Assembly (NCBI GenBank): GCA_963835295.1
Contig: CAWIEX010000015.1
Span: 496,001-560,000 of the forward strand
Source of the DNA: JAOPZW01 sp963835295
GTDB taxonomy: Bacteria; Actinomycetota; Thermoleophilia; Solirubrobacterales; Solirubrobacteraceae
Length of the DNA: 64,000 bases
Direction of reading: 5' to 3'
Shown here in pieces: positions 59,658 to 64,000 of the stretch. How positions within the stretch are numbered: the stretch's first letter is position 1; the number at the start of each line of letters is the position of its first letter. The notes under the pieces are model-generated. The model was not told the DNA's origin. It did no database searches and saw nothing but the letters and a program-made list of their open reading frames with translations. A program made the translations under genes and the position numbers.

Positions 59658-61235
59658 ATGGCTGAGCAGCAGGCGAACGTGCTCGTGCGCCCGGTCGCGG
59701 CCCTTGCCGAGCGCCCGCGGCTGTTCGCTGCGCTCGAAGCCGCCTTCCCGGTGCGCTTCCGGGCCGAGCCCACCGCCGACGGCGCCGTCGCGGGCGTGCT
59801 CGCCGTCGGGCACGCCGACCTGCCCTCGTCGGCCGACCTCGCCGCTGTCGGCCTGCCGACCCTAGCCCTGTACGGCGAGACCGTGGCGGCCGGGGAGCAC
59901 GAGGAGCTCCGCCTGGCCAGCGCGCCGGGCGTCGATCGGCGCCTGCGCGGCGTCGCCCTCGGCGACCGGCTCGCCGCGCCGCCGCTCGAGCCGGCGCCCG
60001 GGGACGAGGTCCTGGCCGAGGCCGACAGCGGGCCGGCCTGGACGCTGGCGGCAGGCCCGACGCCCGTCCACCGGGTCCGCGCCGCGCTGCCCGAGCTCCG
60101 GGCCGACGAGCCTCTCTACGCGCTGCTCTCCCGGCGCGCCCTGGCCTCGGTGGCGCTCATCCACTTCCTGCGCGCGCTCTGCGAGGGCGCGGGCCACCGC
60201 CCGCCCCCGCTGCGCGCGACGATCCACTTCGATGATCCCAACCTGCGCTGGCGCTCCTATGGCTTCATCGACTACCGGCGCCTGCTCGCACACGCCGACG
60301 CCAACGGCTATCACGTGGCGATGGCGATGATCCCCCTCGACGCGGGCCGCGCCGACCGCGCCACCGCCGCGCTCTTCGCCGGGCGCCCCGATCGCCTCTC
60401 GCTGGTCTTCCACGGCAACGACCATGTCAAGGGCGAGCTCATGGCCCCGCGCGATGCGGCCACCGCGCGTGCCGTGGCGGCCCAGGCCCTGCGCCGCATG
60501 GAGCGCTTCGAGCGCCGCTCCGGGTTGCGCGTCGATCGGGTCATGACGCCCCCGCACGGCATGTGCTCGGAGGCCATGACCCGTGCGCTGGGCGAGGTGG
60601 GCTTCGATGCGCTGGCGGCGATCTACCCGCTGCCGTGGACCGATCGCTACCCGGCCGACCCGGTGCTCGCCGGCTGGTGGCCGGCGGAGTGGGTGTCGGG
60701 CTGCGCGGTCATCCCGCGGATCCCGATGCAGTCGTCGGTCGCGGACATCGCCATGCGCGCTTTCCTCGACCATCCGATCGTCCTGTACGGCCACCACGAG
60801 GACCTCGCCGGCGGGCTCGACCCCCTGGCGCGCGCCGCGCAGGCCGTCAACCGCCTCGGCGACGTGCACTGGACGTCGATGGGCGAGATCGCCCGCACCA
60901 ATTGCGAGCTGCGCACGAGCGGCGAGCGCATCGTCGTGCGCCCGTTCGCGCGGCGGCTGGCGCTGCCCGTCGACGGCGGTCGCGCCGTCTGTGTCGAGGC
61001 GCCCTCCGAGGCGTCCGGCGACGGCTCGCTGGTCGGCTGGACGTGCAACGGGGGCCCGGTGCGCCCCTTCGGCTCGGAGCTCGCGTCGCTCGGCGGCGCC
61101 GACGCCGACGTGCGGCTCATCGGCGCGCGTGACCTCGACGGCCGCGCCGTGCCGGCGCCGGCCTGGCGCCCGTGGCCGAAGCTGCGCCGCCTGGCGACCG
61201 AGGCGCGCGATCGCCTCATGCCCCTGCGGGCCTAG
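59658..61235 (+). CDS. Polysaccharide-deacetylase-like (NodB fold) protein with extra N-terminal domain
   Basis: A 525-residue protein. Residues 1-170 are an Ala-rich domain I do not recognise. Residues about 185-420 carry a NodB-like barrel: IHFDDPNLRW with Asp192-Asp193 where the T-F-D-D motif is expected, VFHGNDHVKGEL with His252 and His256 as metal ligands, and MTPPHGMCSE near 296-305 as the third motif. A C-terminal region of about 100 residues looks beta-rich. It could remove N- or O-acetyl groups from the polysaccharide or its precursor. No signal peptide is seen, so it may act in the cytosol. Family at the fold level is fairly sure; activity is not. Confidence 0.72.
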   Translation: MAEQQANVLVRPVAALAERPRLFAALEAAFPVRFRAEPTADGAVAGVLAVGHADLPSSADLAAVGLPTLALYGETVAAGEHEELRLASAPGVDRRLRGVALGDRLAAPPLEPAPGDEVLAEADSGPAWTLAAGPTPVHRVRAALPELRADEPLYALLSRRALASVALIHFLRALCEGAGHRPPPLRATIHFDDPNLRWRSYGFIDYRRLLAHADANGYHVAMAMIPLDAGRADRATAALFAGRPDRLSLVFHGNDHVKGELMAPRDAATARAVAAQALRRMERFERRSGLRVDRVMTPPHGMCSEAMTRALGEVGFDALAAIYPLPWTDRYPADPVLAGWWPAEWVSGCAVIPRIPMQSSVADIAMRAFLDHPIVLYGHHEDLAGGLDPLARAAQAVNRLGDVHWTSMGEIARTNCELRTSGERIVVRPFARRLALPVDGGRAVCVEAPSEASGDGSLVGWTCNGGPVRPFGSELASLGGADADVRLIGARDLDGRAVPAPAWRPWPKLRRLATEARDRLMPLRA

Positions 61236-61259
61236 GCGGCGCCGCTCGCGCGCGCCGCT

Positions 61260-61297
61260 GCGCACGGCCCGGTGCTGGCACCCTGCGCGGCGTGCGC
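61260..61297. terminator. Nested hairpins between convergent genes
   Basis: GCGCACG at 61260-61266 pairs with CGTGCGC at 61291-61297, and inside lies GGTGC (61271-61275) paired with GCACC (61278-61282). It is placed exactly between the deacetylase-like stop and the Wzz-like stop, as expected for a bidirectional terminator, without a U-tract. Confidence 0.5.
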
Positions 61298-62392
61298 CTA
61301 GAGCTTGTTGCTGGCGGGCCGGCCGCTGCCGTGCTCGCCGTCGGAGCGCTCGCCGGTCGGGGAGCGCTCGCCGGTCGGCCGCTCGCTCTCGCCGCCGGGG
61401 CGCTCGCCGCTCGAGCGCTGACCGCCCGTGCGCTTGCTCGCCGCGCGGCCGCCGGAGGAGCGCCCGTTCGAGCGCTCGGCGGTCGCCGTCTTGGGCGCGG
61501 TGCCGTTCACGGCGGTGGTGGGGCCGTCGTCGCTGCGTGCCGCCTCGCGCCTCTGGCGTCGCGGCGCGCGCCCGGGCCTCGACGGCGCGACCACGGCGGC
61601 GCCGCCGGCCCCGACGTCCACGAAGGAGCGCACGAGCGATGTGCGCTCGAGTGCCGCGGCGCGGCGCCAGCCGCGGGCGATGCCCGAGATCATGATGATG
61701 GCGAAGCAGGCGAAGCCGAAGACGAAGACGAACGCGGCGATCGCGAAGAGCTTGCGCGGGCCGCGGACCTGGTCGGCGGCCTGTGCCCCCCCGAGCCCGG
61801 AGACCACGATCTGGCGCGTCGCCGGCAGGTTCTGGGCGCCGGCGACCGACCGCAGGTAGTCGCGCATCCCCGTGGTGGCCGCGTTGGCCAGCCGCGCGGC
61901 CGCGGCGGCGGTCGGCGCCTGCGCGTCGATCGAGATGATCGGGAGCGTCTCGTCGGACTGCAGGGTCAGCAGGTAGGCGCCCGGCGTCTTGGACGCCTCG
62001 GCGGCCTTCTGCGAAAGCGTGGTCGGGACGGTCGGGCCACCGGACCCGGGCGCGGTCGGCGCGATCGCGATGAGGCGATCCGCCGGCACGCCCGCGTCGC
62101 GGGCGATGATCGACTTCACCGGGGCGCTGACCATGAGGTTGGCGAGCAGGCTCGCGCGCGTGTTGAGCGTGTCGGCGCCCTTCGGGTTGAGGTCCACGAC
62201 CTGCGAGGCGGGCGTGTCGATGAGCATGCGCGCCGAGGCGATGCCGACCTGGTACTGCCGGCTCTCGAGCTTCAGCGACGGCAGCGAGACGCGGTAGGAG
62301 ACCAGCACCGCGCAGAACACCGCCAACACGGCGGCGAGGATCACGAGGAGGCGCAGTCGCCAGAGCTCGCGCAGGATAATGATCGATTCCAT
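61298..62392 (-). CDS. Wzz-like co-polymerase protein (2) with long basic tail
   Basis: A 364-residue paralogue of the 53887 protein: ILRELWRLRLLVILAAVLAVFCAVLV (first helix), an outside helical part with ASARMLIDTPASQVVDLN and NTRASLLANLMVSAPVKSIIARDAGV, and a second helix (LFAIAAFVFVFGFACFAIIMI) near residues 225-245. The cytosolic tail of about 110 residues is rich in Arg, Ser, Gly and Thr, with repeated S-G-E-R/T-G-E-R units and no kinase motif. The start at 62392 (MESIIIL) is chosen because homology begins there. It is divergent from the epimerase gene with a 194-bp gap. Confidence 0.82.
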   Translation of the reverse strand: MESIIILRELWRLRLLVILAAVLAVFCAVLVSYRVSLPSLKLESRQYQVGIASARMLIDTPASQVVDLNPKGADTLNTRASLLANLMVSAPVKSIIARDAGVPADRLIAIAPTAPGSGGPTVPTTLSQKAAEASKTPGAYLLTLQSDETLPIISIDAQAPTAAAAARLANAATTGMRDYLRSVAGAQNLPATRQIVVSGLGGAQAADQVRGPRKLFAIAAFVFVFGFACFAIIMISGIARGWRRAAALERTSLVRSFVDVGAGGAAVVAPSRPGRAPRRQRREAARSDDGPTTAVNGTAPKTATAERSNGRSSGGRAASKRTGGQRSSGERPGGESERPTGERSPTGERSDGEHGSGRPASNKL

Positions 62393-62586
62393 GAGATCGC
62401 AGTCGGTCGGGGCCGGAAGGGTCCTACCTTTCCCCACCCAACGCAGGCACTCCGGTTCTTCTTTCGCGGTGTCCTGAACGGACTGCGCCCGCCGGACCAG
62501 CCGCCGACACGCCGCGCGGAAGAACACTCCTCCTACAGGCGTTTGTCGAAGCGAATGGACTTCAAGCGGCGGAGGATCAAGAACTC

Positions 62587-63696
62587 ATGAGGACACTCGT
62601 CACCGGCGGCGCCGGCTTCATCGGCACACACCTGGTGCGCGCGCTCGTCGAGCGCGGCGACGAGGTGGTCGTACTCGACAGCCTCGAGCCCCAGGTTCAC
62701 GGCGACACGCAGCCCGACCTCCCCGCGGGCGTCGAGCTGATCGTGGGCAACGTCGGCGATCGTGACCTCGCGATGCGCGCCCTGGAGGGGGCCGAGCGCG
62801 TCGTGCACCTCGCGGCCGCCGTCGGCGTCGGGCAATCCATGTACGAGATCGCCCGCTACACCGAGCTCAACACGATGGCCACCGCGCGGTTCCTCGAGTA
62901 CGTCGTGGCCCAGCGCCCGATGCCCGTCCGCATGGTGGTCGCCTCGTCGATGTCGATCTACGGCGAGGGCGAGTACATGTGCGAGGAGCACGGCCGCGTC
63001 GCGCCGGGCCCGCGCCCCGAGGAGCAGTTGCTGGCCCGCGCGTGGGAGACGGCATGCCCGTCCTGCGGGCGCGAGCTCGAGCCGCTCGGCACGAGCGAGG
63101 CCAAGCCGCTGATCCCGACCTCGATCTACGCGATCAACAAGCGCGACCACGAGGAGATGGTCCTCGTCACCGGCGCGGCCTACGGGATCCCCGCGGTCGC
63201 CCTGCGCTTCTTCAACGTCTACGGGCCGGGTCAGGCGCTCTCCAACCCGTACACGGGGGTCGCCGCCATCTTCGCGTCCCGCCTGCTCAACGGCCGGCCG
63301 CCGATCATCTTCGAGGACGGCGAGCAGTCGCGTGACTTCACCCACGTCTCGGACATCGTCCAGGGCATCATGCTCGCGCTCGAGTCCGACAGCGCGGTGG
63401 GCCACGCGGTCAACCTCGGCACCGGCCGCCCGACCTCGGTGGCGCAGGTCGCCCAGGTCATCTCGGCCGGCATGGGCCTCGAGATCGAGCCGGTCCTCAA
63501 CCAGCAATACCGCGCCGGCGACATCCGCCACTGCTTCGCGGACCCGACCCGGGCGCGCGAGCTGCTGGGCTTCGAGGCGGCCACGACGTTCGAGGACGGC
63601 ATGAGCGAGCTCGTCGAGTGGCTGCAGGACCAGGAGGCCGAGGACAAGGTCGACGACGCCACGCAGGAGCTGGCCGCCCGCGGCCTGGCCCGCTAG
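62587..63696 (+). CDS. NAD-dependent epimerase/dehydratase with Cys-containing insert
   Basis: A 369-residue extended SDR. NAD loop LVTGGAGFIGTHLVRAL at residues 4-20, VVHLAAAVGVGQSMYE near 77-92, ASSMSIYGEGEY near 120-131, catalytic Tyr181 and Lys185 in YAINK, then RFFNVYGPGQALSNPYTGVAAIF and DFTHVSDIVQGI. Between the Ser and Tyr motifs is an approximately 40-residue insert with CPSCGRELEP, which could bind zinc. It resembles GalE-like enzymes of polysaccharide loci. The partial GT2 gene starts 20 bp later. The sugar changed is unknown. Confidence 0.92.
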   Translation: MRTLVTGGAGFIGTHLVRALVERGDEVVVLDSLEPQVHGDTQPDLPAGVELIVGNVGDRDLAMRALEGAERVVHLAAAVGVGQSMYEIARYTELNTMATARFLEYVVAQRPMPVRMVVASSMSIYGEGEYMCEEHGRVAPGPRPEEQLLARAWETACPSCGRELEPLGTSEAKPLIPTSIYAINKRDHEEMVLVTGAAYGIPAVALRFFNVYGPGQALSNPYTGVAAIFASRLLNGRPPIIFEDGEQSRDFTHVSDIVQGIMLALESDSAVGHAVNLGTGRPTSVAQVAQVISAGMGLEIEPVLNQQYRAGDIRHCFADPTRARELLGFEAATTFEDGMSELVEWLQDQEAEDKVDDATQELAARGLAR

Positions 63697-63716
63697 CGAG
63701 CACCCGAGCGATCACC

Positions 63717-64000
63717 GTGACCGGACCCACGAAAGACCAGGCCGACGTCGCCATCATCATCGTCTCGACCAACGAGGCGAAGTGGCTGGAGCCGGCGCTG
63801 AGCACCGTCTTCGCCCACGCGGGCGATGCCAAGCTCGACGTCGTCGTCGTCGACAACGAGTCGACCGACGGGACGCGCGCGCTCGTCGAGTCGAAGTTCC
63901 CGGCCGCGCGCGTGGTCGACTCGGAGAACAAGGGCTTCGCCCACGCCAACAACCGCGGCGCCGAGACGTGCACGGCGCGCTACGTCCTCTTCCTCAATCC
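63717..64000 (+). CDS. GT2 glycosyltransferase, N-terminal part (runs off the window)
   Basis: From GTG 63717 the frame reads MTGPTKDQADVAIIIVSTNE, then KLDVVVVDNESTDGTRALVES, SENKGFAHANNRGAE and CTARYVLFLN at the window end. This is the start of a WbbL-type GT2 domain: the nucleotide-binding VVVDNESTDGT and the NKGFAHANNRG segment are diagnostic, and the metal motif would come next. Only 94 residues are in view. It follows the epimerase gene by 20 bp and is probably in the same operon. Confidence 0.85.
   Translation, partial: MTGPTKDQADVAIIIVSTNEAKWLEPALSTVFAHAGDAKLDVVVVDNESTDGTRALVESKFPAARVVDSENKGFAHANNRGAETCTARYVLFLN

Noticed and set aside
1..64000. tRNA, rRNA, IS elements or prophage genes
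   Set aside because: I saw no tRNA-like T-loop and acceptor pairs, no rRNA stretch, and no transposase, integrase or phage structural motifs. A covariance-model search would be needed to exclude small RNAs.

Overview
The window is a gene-dense, very high-G+C stretch whose codons nearly always end in G or C. It has many GTG starts and many 1-4 bp stop/start overlaps. This fits an actinobacterium. The glycosyltransferase styles, the DUF3105 and LytR_C proteins, and PqqD inside a polysaccharide locus make me favour a Thermoleophilia (Solirubrobacterales-like) lineage, but that placement is inference. I saw no tRNA, rRNA, IS element, prophage or CRISPR array.

Most of the window is one large cell-surface polysaccharide region with housekeeping and regulatory islands. 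From the left: a truncated amino-acid permease; an Eis-like acetyltransferase; a minus-strand dedA-uppP-purM set (lipid-carrier recycling plus purine synthesis); a 1203-residue three-module glycosyltransferase; a gutted DegT aminotransferase relic; a DUF354 protein and two GT2 enzymes. Next comes a compact cassette at 12025-14538 (LicD-like transferase, HAD phosphatase, LicC-like nucleotidyltransferase, methyltransferase), which I read as a candidate phospho-alkanolamine decoration module. Positions 15136-31193 hold a CapD-type dehydratase, a LytR_C envelope protein, a histidine phosphatase, a frameshifted FlgD-like protein, an O-antigen ligase/polymerase, a GT39-like membrane protein, a SpoIIE-type phosphatase, a Wzx flippase, several glycosyltransferases and a first phosphoglycosyl transferase.

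Positions 31418-40646 are regulatory or miscellaneous: an ECF sigma factor with a C-terminal zinc-binding anti-sigma-like segment and a repeat tail; an alpha/beta hydrolase; a DUF3105 protein; an SDR; and a two-component cluster of two histidine kinases, two NarL-type regulators and a lone receiver. The divergent kinase/regulator promoter region carries two similar palindromes.

Positions 40834-64000 form a second polysaccharide block: GT4, a second phosphoglycosyl transferase, DegT aminotransferase, epimerase, asparagine-synthase-like amidotransferase, GT2, UDP-sugar dehydrogenase, hexapeptide acyltransferase, a second flippase, a LuxR regulator, PqqD, a nucleotidyltransferase lacking its catalytic signatures, a 55-residue Cys-rich protein, two Wzz-like proteins, a second O-antigen polymerase/ligase, a secreted beta-helix protein, a NodB-like deacetylase and another epimerase. 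The window therefore holds duplicate Wzx, Wzy, Wzz and initiating transferases, consistent with two polysaccharide pathways side by side.

Four genes carry single-base frame breaks, three of them in G/C runs (about 19350, 30569 and 49700) and one near 15064. These may be assembly indels rather than biology, so the reads should be checked before calling these genes dead.
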